From Rikenellaceae bacterium (lineage in GTDB: Bacteria > Bacteroidota > Bacteroidia > Bacteroidales > Rikenellaceae): a DNA stretch of 64,000 nucleotides. The stretch spans positions 41,384 to 105,383 of the forward strand of contig SUZD01000007.1 of the NCBI GenBank assembly GCA_015060105.1, written 5' to 3'. Each line of letters starts with the position of its first letter. Position 1 is the stretch's first letter. Of the stretch, positions 50,881 to 61,133 are shown piece after piece. The position numbers and the translations under genes are program-made. The notes under the pieces were generated by a model. The model searched no databases. It was not told where the DNA came from and saw only the letters and a program-made list of their open reading frames with translations.

Positions 50881-53604
50881 ATGATTGACGAAAAAGATAT
50901 ACAAAACCCCGAAGAGGGTATGCTCGAAAACGAAGGTGAAATGACAACACCTTCGACAGAGCAGAAACAATCGAAATACGACCGCTTCACACACGATGAG
51001 GGTCGTACGACACAACTTGCGGGTCAGTTCAAGAATTGGTGGATTGACTATGCGTCGTATGTAATCTTGGAGCGTGCTGTGCCGCACCTCGAAGACGGAT
51101 TTAAGCCCGTGCAACGACGCATCATGCACTCGATGCGCCGCCTCGATGATGGTCGTTTCAATAAAGTGGCCAACATCGTAGGTCACACTATGCAGTTCCA
51201 CCCGCACGGCGATGCATCTATTGGGGACGCCCTTGTTCAACTCGGACAAAAGGACCTGTTGGTTGAGTGTCAGGGTAACTGGGGTAATATCCTTACGGGT
51301 GACGATGCGGCAGCTCCTCGTTATATCGAGGCCCGTCTGTCGAAGTTTGCTTTGGAGGTTGTTTTCAACCCCAAGACAACCCAATGGATGATGTCGTACG
51401 ATGGTCGTAATGAGGAACCTGTCACACTGCCCGTTAAATTCCCGTTGGTTTTGGCACAAGGCGCCGAGGGTATTGCCGTTGGTTTGGCCTCAAAGATTCT
51501 GCCTCACAACTTCAACGAGTTGTTGGACGCTTGTATCGCATATCTGCGGGGTGAGGAGTTTGAACTTTATCCCGACTTCCCGACAGGTGGTTATATCGAT
51601 GTATCGAAATATAACGACGGTCTGCGTGGTGGTGCGGTGAAGGTACGCGCCAAAATATCGAAGATTGACAAACGCACACTTGCCATAACCGAAATTCCTT
51701 TTGGTACTACAACCGAAGGTATCAAAGAGTCTATTTTGAAGGCCAACGAGAAGGGCAAAATCAAAATCAAGAAGGTTGATGACAATACGGCTGCAAATGT
51801 CGAAATCATTGTTCATGTCAGCAACGACGAGTCAAGCGACAAGACAATCGATGCATTGTACGCTTTCACCGATTGCGAAACTTCGATTTCGCCTAATGCC
51901 TGCGTGGTTTATCAAGAGAAACCACACTTTATGGGTGTGAGCGAAGTCCTGCGTTATAGTGCCGAGCACACCAAAGGACTTCTTCTCAAAGAGTTGGAGA
52001 TTCGCTTGGAGGAGCTGGATAAGGCTTGGCATATGACAAGTTTGGAACGCATCTTTATTCAAAACAAGATATATCAACTTATCGAGGGCTGTAAAACCAA
52101 AGAGGCGGCATACGAGGCTGTGAACAAAGGTTTGGAGCCATTCAAAAAATTGCTGCGCCGCGAGGTCACTACCGACGACATCGCACATCTTACCGAGTTG
52201 CAATTCATTCGTATTTCGCGATACAATGCCGACAAAGCCGACGAGCAGATTCGCGCAATCGAGGAGGAGGAGAAGCGAGTTAGATACGATATCGAGCACA
52301 TTGTCGATTATGCCGTTAATTACTATACCCACATCAAAGAGAAGTATGGTAAAGGACGTGAGCGTCGTACGGAGATTCGATCATTTGACTCGATTGATGC
52401 AGTGAAGGTGGCAGTGAATAATGCAAAACTCTATGTCGATAGAGCTGAGGGATTCTTCGGTATCGGCAAGGGTATGAAAGATGCCGAGTTTGTATGCGAT
52501 TGTTCGGATATTGATGACATCATCGTCATCTGCAAGAACGGAGAATACACCATTACCAAAGTACAAGAGAAGGCTTTCTTCGCCAAGAATATCCACTACA
52601 TTGGCGTATTCAAACGAGGTGACGAGCGTACCATATATAATATATTATATAGAGATGGCAAGAATGGCCCGATTATGATGAAGCGTTGCGCCATCACAAG
52701 CATTACTCGCGATAAGGTTTACAACCTTACCAAAGGTACGGCCGGTAGCGACATTCTTTATATGAGTGTCAATCATAATGGCGAGGCAGAGGTACTCAAA
52801 GTATATTTCCGTCCGCGCCCTCGTCTGAAAAAGGTTATTACCGAACTCGACTTCTCGGCCATTGCTATTAAGGGCCGTCAAAGTCAGGGTAATCTGTTCT
52901 CGCGCTACGGAATCAGCAAGATTGTACTCAAACAAAAGGGTACAAGTACTTTGGGAGGCGAACAAGTTTGGTATGATGACGAGATTCGCCGTCTGAACAA
53001 CGAGGGTCACGGAAAGGCTCTCGGTGAGTTCAAGGGCGATGATAAGTTATTGGTTATCGCAAGCACCAAATACTATGTCACCAACTTTGATTTGGGACAC
53101 CACTTCCCCGAGGACACTATCGCTGTGATGAAATACGATGTAAGTATCACTGTTGATGCTATCTATTTCGATGCGGCTCAAAAATACTTCTATCTGAAAC
53201 GCTTCCAACCGGAGTGTAACGAGAAGATGCAGCAATTCATTGACGATGATTGCGTATTGAAACATATCGCTTATGACTCGCGCAGCACTATCAAAGTTAC
53301 TTTTGGTGGTGCAAACGCCACACGCCCCGACGAGGAGATTGACCCCGCAGAGTTCGTTGGAATCAAGAGTCATAGAGCCAAAGGTAAGCGCATCACCACA
53401 TTTGATGTTGCAACCATTGAGTTCCTCCGAGGAGTGAAAGAGTTGCCGGCAGAGGAGGAGAGCGCAGAATCCGAGGAGGTCGCAGAACCCATCGAAACAG
53501 AAATCGCAACCGAAACACCCACTCCTACAACCAACAACGACGACATCGAATTTGAGGTTGTGCGTGGTAGCGACGAGGGAGAACAACAACTTAACCTATT
53601 CTAA
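50881..53604 (+). CDS. parC: DNA topoisomerase IV subunit A
   Basis: 907 aa. After an N-terminal acidic tail the breakage-reunion domain begins with NWWIDYASYVILERAVPHLEDGFKPVQRRIMHSM; the active tyrosine is Tyr148 in DDAAAPRYIEARL. The quinolone region and the coiled-coil gate (LLLKELEIRLEELDKAWHMTSLERIFIQNKI) follow. The C-terminal beta-propeller is partly degenerate and ends in an acidic, Thr-rich tail (PAEEESAESEEVAEPIETEIATETPTPT) and QQLNLF. It pairs with ParE. Confidence 0.93.
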   Translation: MIDEKDIQNPEEGMLENEGEMTTPSTEQKQSKYDRFTHDEGRTTQLAGQFKNWWIDYASYVILERAVPHLEDGFKPVQRRIMHSMRRLDDGRFNKVANIVGHTMQFHPHGDASIGDALVQLGQKDLLVECQGNWGNILTGDDAAAPRYIEARLSKFALEVVFNPKTTQWMMSYDGRNEEPVTLPVKFPLVLAQGAEGIAVGLASKILPHNFNELLDACIAYLRGEEFELYPDFPTGGYIDVSKYNDGLRGGAVKVRAKISKIDKRTLAITEIPFGTTTEGIKESILKANEKGKIKIKKVDDNTAANVEIIVHVSNDESSDKTIDALYAFTDCETSISPNACVVYQEKPHFMGVSEVLRYSAEHTKGLLLKELEIRLEELDKAWHMTSLERIFIQNKIYQLIEGCKTKEAAYEAVNKGLEPFKKLLRREVTTDDIAHLTELQFIRISRYNADKADEQIRAIEEEEKRVRYDIEHIVDYAVNYYTHIKEKYGKGRERRTEIRSFDSIDAVKVAVNNAKLYVDRAEGFFGIGKGMKDAEFVCDCSDIDDIIVICKNGEYTITKVQEKAFFAKNIHYIGVFKRGDERTIYNILYRDGKNGPIMMKRCAITSITRDKVYNLTKGTAGSDILYMSVNHNGEAEVLKVYFRPRPRLKKVITELDFSAIAIKGRQSQGNLFSRYGISKIVLKQKGTSTLGGEQVWYDDEIRRLNNEGHGKALGEFKGDDKLLVIASTKYYVTNFDLGHHFPEDTIAVMKYDVSITVDAIYFDAAQKYFYLKRFQPECNEKMQQFIDDDCVLKHIAYDSRSTIKVTFGGANATRPDEEIDPAEFVGIKSHRAKGKRITTFDVATIEFLRGVKELPAEEESAESEEVAEPIETEIATETPTPTTNNDDIEFEVVRGSDEGEQQLNLF

Positions 53605-53609
53605 CCAAG

Positions 53610-54155
53610 ATGGTAATCTTTCTGATAGGATATATGGGCTGCGGCAAGAGCAAGTTGGGACGAAAACTTGCTCCCGCACTTGGCTACAAACTTGCCGACA
53701 CCGATAAGATTATCGAAGAGGGTGTAGGCAAGAGCGTTGCCGACATCTTTGCCGAAAGGGGAGAAGCATGGTTCCGCGCACAAGAACGTGCTGTTTTGGA
53801 GTCATTTGCCAACTATCCCGAGAATATTATCGTTTCGACTGGTGGAGGTATGCCTTGCAAAGGCGACAACATGGAGTTGATGAAACAGATAGGCATTACG
53901 GTATATCTGAAACGAACTCCGCAAAATATCGTCAGCCGTATCAGCGAACACGGTCGTTGGAAACGCCCCGCTATACGAGGCATGAACGATGAGGAACTGC
54001 TCGCCTATATCGAAGCCAACCTGCCCGGACGTGAGCCTTTTTATTCGCAAGCCTCGCTTGTAATAGATTGTACCGCGATGGGCGACGAGGATATTATTGA
54101 GCACATTAAACTGCATATTACCCAATACGAGAAATCAAACACTTCAATATTATGA
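53610..54155 (+). CDS. aroK: Shikimate kinase
   Basis: 181 aa. Walker A GYMGCGKSKLGRKLA, DTDKIIEEGVGKSVADIFAERGEAWFRAQE, the shikimate-binding VSTGGGMPC and the lid RGRW-type RISEHGRWKRPAIRG. It makes shikimate-3-phosphate, the substrate of AroA encoded at 27422, so three chorismate-pathway genes lie in the window. It starts 5 bases after parC and overlaps purL by 4 bases. Confidence 0.95.
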   Translation: MVIFLIGYMGCGKSKLGRKLAPALGYKLADTDKIIEEGVGKSVADIFAERGEAWFRAQERAVLESFANYPENIIVSTGGGMPCKGDNMELMKQIGITVYLKRTPQNIVSRISEHGRWKRPAIRGMNDEELLAYIEANLPGREPFYSQASLVIDCTAMGDEDIIEHIKLHITQYEKSNTSIL

Positions 54156-57100
54156 TATTCCTTTTTGACAAACAGACAGTTATTTATGCCGTAGAGTGCA
54201 ACCACCCACTTTCGAGTGATGATAATGTCAAGCTCGAATGGTTGCTTTCGGGAGCTAAACGAGTAGAGGGCGACCGCATGGAAGGTAAATTCATCGGCCC
54301 TCGCAAAGAGATGATTACTCCATGGAGTACCAATGCCGTCGAGATTACCCAAAATATGGGTATTGAAGGCATCAGCCGTATCGAGGAGTACTACCCCGAG
54401 GATAGCGGTGCTAAATTTGACCCTATGCTCAATCGTCATTACAGCGTATTGGACGATGAGCTGTTCAAAACAGACATCACTCCCGAGCCTATCGTGTTTA
54501 TTGACGACCTCGAAGCGTATAATCGTCAAGAGGGATTGGCATTAAGCCCCGTTGAGATTGACTACCTGAAAAGCGTCGCTGCCAAATTGGGCCGCGGTCT
54601 TACAGATAGCGAGGTTTTCGGTTTCTCGCAAGTAAACTCGGAGCACTGCCGTCACAAAATATTCAATGGTAAATTCATCGTTGATGGCGAGGAGAAAGAG
54701 CGCTCGCTGTTCAAAATGATTAAAAATACCACCACACAAAATCCCAACTATGTCACTTCGGCATATAAGGATAACTGCGCATTCCTGCAAGGTCCAACTG
54801 TCGAACAATTTGCGCCCAAAAGTGGAGATAAACCCGATTGGTTTGACGTTAAGGACTTCGAGAGTGTAATCTCGATTAAGGCCGAGACACACAACTTCCC
54901 GACAACCGTTGAGCCTTTCAATGGTGCTGCAACAGGTACTGGTGGCGAGATTCGTGACCGTATTGCCGGTGGTAAAGGTGCGTTCCCGATTGCAGGTACT
55001 GCTGTCTATATGACTTCGTACCCCCGCATTGACGAGGAGCGCGAGTGGGAGAATCGTGTTGATGAGCGTAAATGGCTCTACCAAACACCCGAGGATATTC
55101 TTATCAAGGCCTCGAATGGTGCGAGTGACTTTGGTAACAAGTTCGGCCAGCCGCTGATTTGTGGTTCGTTGCTAACCTTCGAGCACAAAGAGAATGACAA
55201 GACCTTCGGCTACGACAAGGTTATTATGATGGCCGGTGGCGTTGGTTATGGCCGCAAAGAGGATAGCCTCAAAGATGAACCCGAGGCTGGCGATAAGATT
55301 GTGTTGCTTGGTGGTGACAACTATCGTATCGGTATGGGTGGTGGCGCTGTTTCGAGTGTTGCCACAGGTGAGTACGCTGGCGAGATTGAGTTGAACGCTG
55401 TGCAACGCTCCAACCCCGAAATGCAAAAACGCGTGTATAACGCTATTCGTGCCGTGAGTGAGGCTGAGGAGAACCCCATCATTTCGATTCACGATCACGG
55501 TGCAGGTGGCCACCTTAACTGTTTGAGTGAGTTGGTAGAGGCTACCGGTGGTACTATCGAGATGGATAAACTCCCCATTGGCGACCAAACCTTGTCGGCA
55601 CGCGAGATTATCGGTAACGAGTCGCAAGAGCGTATGGGATTTGTCGTTAAGGAGAAACATCTTGATTATATCCGTCGTATTGCCGAGCGTGAGCGTGCTC
55701 CGATGTATGTTGTAGGAGAGACCACAGGCGATATGCAGTTCACCTTCAAACAAGCCGATGGTCAAAAACCTATCGACTTGCAATTAGAGGATATGTTCGG
55801 TAAAACTCCTCAAACCATTATCGAGGATAAGAGCGTCGAGACCACTTATGCCGATGTTCAATATAATAAAGGTAAGATTGTAGAGTATATTGGCGACATT
55901 CTTCGTATGGAGGGCGTTGCTTGTAAGGATTGGCTGACCAACAAGGTGGACCGCTCGGTAACGGGTCGTATTGCAGTTCAACAAACCGCTGGCGAAATCC
56001 AAGTCCCCATCAACGACTATGCTGCTGTTACTTTGGACTACCAAGGCGAGAAAGGTATTGCAACCTCGATTGGACACGCTCCCGTTGCTGCGATGATTTC
56101 GCCCGATCAAGGTTCTGTTTTGAGTATTGCCGAGTCGCTAACCAACATCGTTTTGGCACCTATGGAGCACGGCCTTAAAGGTATCTCGCTCAGCGCCAAC
56201 TGGATGTGGCCTTGCAAGAACGAGGGCGAAGATGCTCGTTTGTACAAAGCAGTAGAGGGTGCCGAGAAATTTGCATTGGATTTGGGTATCAACATTCCCA
56301 CAGGTAAGGACTCGTTGTCGATGACCCAAAAATACAAAGATGGTCAAAGCGTAATTGCTCCGGGTACCGTTATCATCACTGCCGCAGGCGAGGTTTCGGA
56401 TATTAAGAAATGTGTTAAAGCCGCACTTCAACGCAAAGCCAGCGATATGGTTTATGTTGATATGAGCCGTAGCGCATTCTCGCTTGGTGGTAGCAGTTTC
56501 GCTCAACTCACAGGAGCCGTTGGTGCCGATACTCCCACTGTAAATGATGCTGCATATTTTGCTCGCGCATTTGAGGCTGTTCAACGCTTGGTTAATGAGG
56601 GTAAAATTTTGGCAGGTCACGATGTATCGGCCGGAGGTCTTATCACAGCTTTGTTGGAGATGTGCTTTACCAACAATACAACTGGTATGAACATCGCGCT
56701 TGATAGCTTGGGCGAAAACGACATCATCAAAGCACTGTTCAGCGAGCGTCCTTCGTTGGTACTCCAAGTTGCTAATGGCCAAGCCGTTAAACAAGAGTTG
56801 GCTGCAATGGGCGTAGATGCGTATGTAATCGGTTCGGTTACCATGGATCGCAAGTTCAATGTTTCGGCTTCGGGCGTTGAGTTTGAGTTGTTGATTGATT
56901 CGTTGCGTGATGATTGGTTCAAGACATCGTACTTGCTCGACCGTCGTCAAAGTGGCACCGAGAAAGCTGCCGAGCGTTTCGCAAACTACAAATCACAACC
57001 CTTGACCTATAAATTCCCCGCAGGTTTCGACGGAACTTATGCCGGTAGCGGTATTGATCCCAAACGTCGCAGTGCGAGCGGTGTGAAAGCAGCGATTATT

Positions 57101-57835
57101 CGTGAGAAGGGTGTGAATGGCGATCGTGAGATGGCTTGGTGTATGTACCTTGCTGGTATGGATGTTAAAGATGTACAGATGACCGACCTTATTAGCGGTC
57201 GTGAGACTCTCGAAGATGTCAATATGATTGTCTTTGTGGGTGGTTTCTCGAACTCCGATGTACTTGGCTCGGCTAAGGGTTGGGCTGGTTCGTTCTTGTT
57301 CAACGAGAAGGCAAAACGCGCTTTGGATAACTTCTACGCACGCCCTGACACACTTTCACTCGGTGTTTGTAATGGTTGCCAGTTGATGATCGAGTTGGGT
57401 CTTATCACTCCGACAGATGCGCTCAAACCCAAGATGTTGCATAACGATAGCCACAAATTCGAGTCTGGCTTTGTTGGCGTAAGCGTCGAGAACAGCAACT
57501 CTATTATGTTGGGCTCATTGGCAGGTTCAAGCCTCGGTGTATGGATTGCTCACGGCGAGGGAAAATTTTCGTTCCCCTACGAGGAGGAGAAGTACAACAT
57601 TGCCCTGAAATACAACTATCACGGCTATCCTGCAAACCCCAATGGCAGCCAATTCGACACAGCTGGTATCTGCTCTGCCGATGGTCGCCACTTGGCTATG
57701 ATGCCCCACTTGGAGCGCGCTTGCAAACCTTGGAACTGGGCTTTCTATCCCGAGGAGCGTAGCAGTGACGAGGTAACTCCTTGGATTGAGGCCTTCGTTA
57801 ATGCTCGTAAATGGATTGAGCAAAACGCAAAATAG
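54152..57835 (+). CDS. purL: Phosphoribosylformylglycinamidine synthase, single-chain form
   Basis: 1227 aa, a little shorter than the large E. coli-type enzyme (about 1295). It converts FGAR to FGAM with ATP and glutamine. N-terminal PurS-like region, then two AIR-synthase-type halves (FSQVNSEHCRHKIFNGKF; IKAETHNFPTTVEPFNGAATGTGGEIRD; LPIPTGKDS-type NIPTGKDSLSMTQK) and a C-terminal class I amidotransferase (about 1010-1227) with Cys in GVCNGCQLMIELG and the AHGEGKF and MPHLERACKPWNW segments. Unlike GuaA in this window, its glutaminase domain is intact. The start overlaps aroK by 4 bases. Confidence 0.96.
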   Translation: MIFLFDKQTVIYAVECNHPLSSDDNVKLEWLLSGAKRVEGDRMEGKFIGPRKEMITPWSTNAVEITQNMGIEGISRIEEYYPEDSGAKFDPMLNRHYSVLDDELFKTDITPEPIVFIDDLEAYNRQEGLALSPVEIDYLKSVAAKLGRGLTDSEVFGFSQVNSEHCRHKIFNGKFIVDGEEKERSLFKMIKNTTTQNPNYVTSAYKDNCAFLQGPTVEQFAPKSGDKPDWFDVKDFESVISIKAETHNFPTTVEPFNGAATGTGGEIRDRIAGGKGAFPIAGTAVYMTSYPRIDEEREWENRVDERKWLYQTPEDILIKASNGASDFGNKFGQPLICGSLLTFEHKENDKTFGYDKVIMMAGGVGYGRKEDSLKDEPEAGDKIVLLGGDNYRIGMGGGAVSSVATGEYAGEIELNAVQRSNPEMQKRVYNAIRAVSEAEENPIISIHDHGAGGHLNCLSELVEATGGTIEMDKLPIGDQTLSAREIIGNESQERMGFVVKEKHLDYIRRIAERERAPMYVVGETTGDMQFTFKQADGQKPIDLQLEDMFGKTPQTIIEDKSVETTYADVQYNKGKIVEYIGDILRMEGVACKDWLTNKVDRSVTGRIAVQQTAGEIQVPINDYAAVTLDYQGEKGIATSIGHAPVAAMISPDQGSVLSIAESLTNIVLAPMEHGLKGISLSANWMWPCKNEGEDARLYKAVEGAEKFALDLGINIPTGKDSLSMTQKYKDGQSVIAPGTVIITAAGEVSDIKKCVKAALQRKASDMVYVDMSRSAFSLGGSSFAQLTGAVGADTPTVNDAAYFARAFEAVQRLVNEGKILAGHDVSAGGLITALLEMCFTNNTTGMNIALDSLGENDIIKALFSERPSLVLQVANGQAVKQELAAMGVDAYVIGSVTMDRKFNVSASGVEFELLIDSLRDDWFKTSYLLDRRQSGTEKAAERFANYKSQPLTYKFPAGFDGTYAGSGIDPKRRSASGVKAAIIREKGVNGDREMAWCMYLAGMDVKDVQMTDLISGRETLEDVNMIVFVGGFSNSDVLGSAKGWAGSFLFNEKAKRALDNFYARPDTLSLGVCNGCQLMIELGLITPTDALKPKMLHNDSHKFESGFVGVSVENSNSIMLGSLAGSSLGVWIAHGEGKFSFPYEEEKYNIALKYNYHGYPANPNGSQFDTAGICSADGRHLAMMPHLERACKPWNWAFYPEERSSDEVTPWIEAFVNARKWIEQNAK

Positions 57836-57841
57836 TACACA

Positions 57842-58633
57842 ATGAATAATGCTCCGATTGGAATATTCGACTCCGGCCTGGGCGGTTTAAGCGTCTGGGC
57901 CGAGATTCGAAGACGGCTTCCCGACGAGTCGCTTGTCTATTATGGTGATGGCAAAAACTGCCCATACGGACATCGCTCAGCCGAGGAGATAACCCGTTAT
58001 GCAATCGAAGCTGTTGAAAGGCTGCTTGACAAAGGTGCAAAACTGATTGTAGTTGCGTGTAATACGGCAACGGGAGCAGCTGTCAAAACCTTGCGTCAAA
58101 AATATTCGATACCAATTGTCGGAATGGAGCCTGCTGTTAAACCTGCGGCTTTGGCAACCCGTTCGGGTGTTATCGGAATATTGGCGACAAAACGCTCGTT
58201 GGAAAGCGAGCACTTTCAACACACCTCGTCATGCTATGCGTCGAATGTCAAAATTCTTCAAAGTGAAGGTCGCGGTTTTGTTGAACTTGTCGAAAGTGGA
58301 GATTGCAACTCGAAACTTGCTTTATCGACAATAGCAACGGTAGTCGAGCCTATGCTCGAACAAGACGTTGATCAAATCGTGCTCGGTTGTACACACTATC
58401 CGTTCCTTGCCGAAAGTATTCGCAAGGTCGTCGGTAATCGAGATGTAGCTATCATTGACCCTTCACCGGCAATCGCTGCGAGAGTAGAACAACTTTTGGT
58501 GCGCGACAATATGCGTGCAGAAAAAGGACACACTCCGTACTATGAGTTTATCTCGGCGGCAGATGAGGAGTATGTTGCAAAGATAAAGGAATTTGCAACC
58601 CGAGTATGGGAGTCGAATTACAACCACAAATAA
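57842..58633 (+). CDS. murI: Glutamate racemase
   Basis: 263 aa. It supplies D-glutamate for peptidoglycan. Both catalytic cysteine regions are seen: IGIFDSGLGGLSVWAEI, YYGDGKNCPYGHRSAEEI, VACNTATGAA (first Cys), GMEPAVKPAA and VLGCTHYPFL (second Cys). Six bases separate it from purL. It is followed by ftsK in the same operon. Confidence 0.96.
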   Translation: MNNAPIGIFDSGLGGLSVWAEIRRRLPDESLVYYGDGKNCPYGHRSAEEITRYAIEAVERLLDKGAKLIVVACNTATGAAVKTLRQKYSIPIVGMEPAVKPAALATRSGVIGILATKRSLESEHFQHTSSCYASNVKILQSEGRGFVELVESGDCNSKLALSTIATVVEPMLEQDVDQIVLGCTHYPFLAESIRKVVGNRDVAIIDPSPAIAARVEQLLVRDNMRAEKGHTPYYEFISAADEEYVAKIKEFATRVWESNYNHK

Positions 58634-58649
58634 TAAACTACTGATATAT

Positions 58650-61130
58650 ATGGCTGTACAAAAGAGAGATAAAAACGAAAAGAAAAAAATCAGATTCAAC
58701 TTTGAGTTGAGCGACAGAGCTCGCTGGATGATGGGGTTGGTTTTGATTTTCATTGCGCTATATACTGCATATTGCGCAGTGTCGTATATGTTTACATGGA
58801 AGGAGAACCAAAGTTTTGTACAGTTTGGCGACTTTTTACCAAGTGAGCAATCGGTAGTGGGTGGTAGTTTATCGGCTTGGATTGGCGATTTGTTGGTCGG
58901 CAAATGTTTTGGTATATTTGCTATCGTACTGCCTATAATTTTTGTCATATGGGCTCTTCGCATTATTCGTCGTCTGCCTGCACGAGCAGAGCGAGTGGGC
59001 CGTATTGCGTTACTTGTTATGATTTTGGGGTCGATTACTATCGGCTATATTGCCAATAGCAGTACCATTTTCGGCTATGGATTGGGTGGAAAACTCGGAA
59101 CATATAGCGCAACTTGGCTTCACGAATTGCTGGGTGGAGGTATCATTATTCTGCTGATTTGCAGTTGGATAATGCTTGCCATATACATTAGTAGCAGAAC
59201 TATTGACAAGTTAGACAACTTTGGTCGCGGTATCGTTGATGCAGGCCAAAAGTTATTGCACAAACGCGAAGGTGAGTGTGATTTAGATACTGCCGACCAA
59301 GAGATTGATACAAACGAAGATTTCATCGAAGATGAAGAGGAGGAGAGAGTCGTTGTTTTGCACGAAACATCACCAATAGTCGAAGAGCACACAACAGAGA
59401 TTGATGCCGATGACGAATTTGAAGTAAATATTCCGCAAGAGGAGGAGGTTGTAAGCTCCGAAGAGAGCTCTCAAACAACAGACGAGGAGAAACCAGAGGA
59501 GATTTTGGCAGAGGATATTTTGCTCGGTCCCGGAGGTGTTGTCGAATCTGATGACTCCAATGTCAATGTAATACAGGAGCGTCACGAGGATCAAGAGGCC
59601 GAGAATATTGATGATATTGACCTGTATGACCCTCTCAAAGAGTTATCATCGTATCGCAAGCCCGAAATTGAGAATGTACTCTGCAAGTACGATTCCGAGG
59701 TACAAGTAACTGCCGAGGAGCTTAAAAGCAACAAGGACCAAATCATTCAAACCTTGCTCAACTTCGGTATCAAGATTGACAAAATCAAGGCGACAATCGG
59801 CCCGACCATCACGCTGTATGAGATTGTTCCTGCGGCGGGAGTCAAGATTGCCAAAATCAAAGGTCTGGAACAAGATATTGCTTTAAGCCTCAAAGCATTG
59901 GGTATTCGCATCATTGCGCCCATGCCGGGTAAAGGAACTATCGGTATTGAGGTGCCTAACAAGGATAGACAAACCGTTTCGATGTACTCGGTTATTAAAT
60001 CGGTACGCTTCCAAGAGAGCACAGCCGAACTACCTATTGCGTTGGGTAAAAATATCCAAAACGAAACTGTTGTTTATGACCTCGCCAAACTACCTCACTT
60101 GTTGGTAGCTGGTGCGACAGGACAAGGTAAGAGTGTCGGATTGAATGCAATCATCGCATCGTTGCTCTACAAAAAACACCCTGCCGAATTGAAATTCGTT
60201 ATGGTGGACCCCAAGAAGGTGGAGTTGTCAATGTATGCCAAACTCGAAAAACACTTCCTTGCCAAGATGGAGAGCGAAGACGAGGCCATTATGACCGACA
60301 CACAGAAGGTTATTTATACTCTGAACTCTCTCTGCTCCGAGATGGAGGCCCGTTACGAGTTGTTGCGTGCAGCCGAAGTCAAGAAGATTACCGAATACAA
60401 CAAAAAGTTCATAGACCGTCGATTGAACCCACGCAAAGGCCATCGCTATCTGCCATATATCGTGCTTGTAATTGACGAGTTCTGCGATATGATTATGACT
60501 GCGGGCAAAGAGGTAGAACAACCTATTACTCGTTTGGCACAGTTGGCTCGTGCCGTAGGTATTCACATGATTATTGCGACACAACGTCCTGATGTTAAAG
60601 TTATTACCGGACTTATCAAGGCCAATTTCCCTGCCCGTATAGCATTTAAGGTTACCTCGATTGTCGATTCACGTACAATCCTCGACCAAACGGGAGCAAA
60701 CCAACTTATCGGTATGGGTGATATGCTTGTTTCAATCAATAGTGAAATATCTCGTGTGCAATGTGCGTTTATTGATACACCCGAGATTGAAAGCATTGTC
60801 AATTATATCCATCGTCAGGCGGGATATGGCTCTGCGTACGCATTGCCCGACTATATTCCCGACAATACCGATTTTGGAGGTGGAGGCAGTGGCAACGAGA
60901 ATATCGTATTCGACTCGATGTTTGCCGAAGTTGCACGCTTCGTTGTCAGCAATGGACAAGGCTCGACATCATCTATTCAACGTCGTTTCTCGATTGGATA
61001 TAACCGTGCAGGACGCATCATGGACCAGTTGGAATATAAAGGCATTGTTGGCCCTGCCGAGGGAAGTAAACCTCGCGAGGTATATATAACTGATGCAGCA
61101 TCGTTGGAACGATTGCTTGATAATATGTAA
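58650..61130 (+). CDS. ftsK: DNA translocase FtsK
   Basis: 826 aa from ATG 58650 (MAVQKRDKNEKKK); the frame opens at 58593 inside murI. Four N-terminal membrane helices (about 30-190), an acidic linker (about 200-340), then the RecA-like motor: Walker A VAGATGQGKSVGLNAI, Walker B YIVLVIDEFCDMIM, and the Tyr/Gln segment IHMIIATQRPDVKVITG. A C-terminal winged-helix gamma domain (SSIQRRFSIGYNRAGRIMDQLEYKGIVGPAEGSKPREV) recognises KOPS sites. It pumps DNA through the closing septum. It lies 16 bases behind murI. Confidence 0.96.
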   Translation: MAVQKRDKNEKKKIRFNFELSDRARWMMGLVLIFIALYTAYCAVSYMFTWKENQSFVQFGDFLPSEQSVVGGSLSAWIGDLLVGKCFGIFAIVLPIIFVIWALRIIRRLPARAERVGRIALLVMILGSITIGYIANSSTIFGYGLGGKLGTYSATWLHELLGGGIIILLICSWIMLAIYISSRTIDKLDNFGRGIVDAGQKLLHKREGECDLDTADQEIDTNEDFIEDEEEERVVVLHETSPIVEEHTTEIDADDEFEVNIPQEEEVVSSEESSQTTDEEKPEEILAEDILLGPGGVVESDDSNVNVIQERHEDQEAENIDDIDLYDPLKELSSYRKPEIENVLCKYDSEVQVTAEELKSNKDQIIQTLLNFGIKIDKIKATIGPTITLYEIVPAAGVKIAKIKGLEQDIALSLKALGIRIIAPMPGKGTIGIEVPNKDRQTVSMYSVIKSVRFQESTAELPIALGKNIQNETVVYDLAKLPHLLVAGATGQGKSVGLNAIIASLLYKKHPAELKFVMVDPKKVELSMYAKLEKHFLAKMESEDEAIMTDTQKVIYTLNSLCSEMEARYELLRAAEVKKITEYNKKFIDRRLNPRKGHRYLPYIVLVIDEFCDMIMTAGKEVEQPITRLAQLARAVGIHMIIATQRPDVKVITGLIKANFPARIAFKVTSIVDSRTILDQTGANQLIGMGDMLVSINSEISRVQCAFIDTPEIESIVNYIHRQAGYGSAYALPDYIPDNTDFGGGGSGNENIVFDSMFAEVARFVVSNGQGSTSSIQRRFSIGYNRAGRIMDQLEYKGIVGPAEGSKPREVYITDAASLERLLDNM

Positions 61131-61133
61131 CGT

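Noticed and set aside
54152..57835. PurL as a second candidate for glutaminase loss
   Set aside because: Its C-terminal amidotransferase retains the Cys in GVCNGCQ and the downstream His/Glu-type segments, so it appears active.
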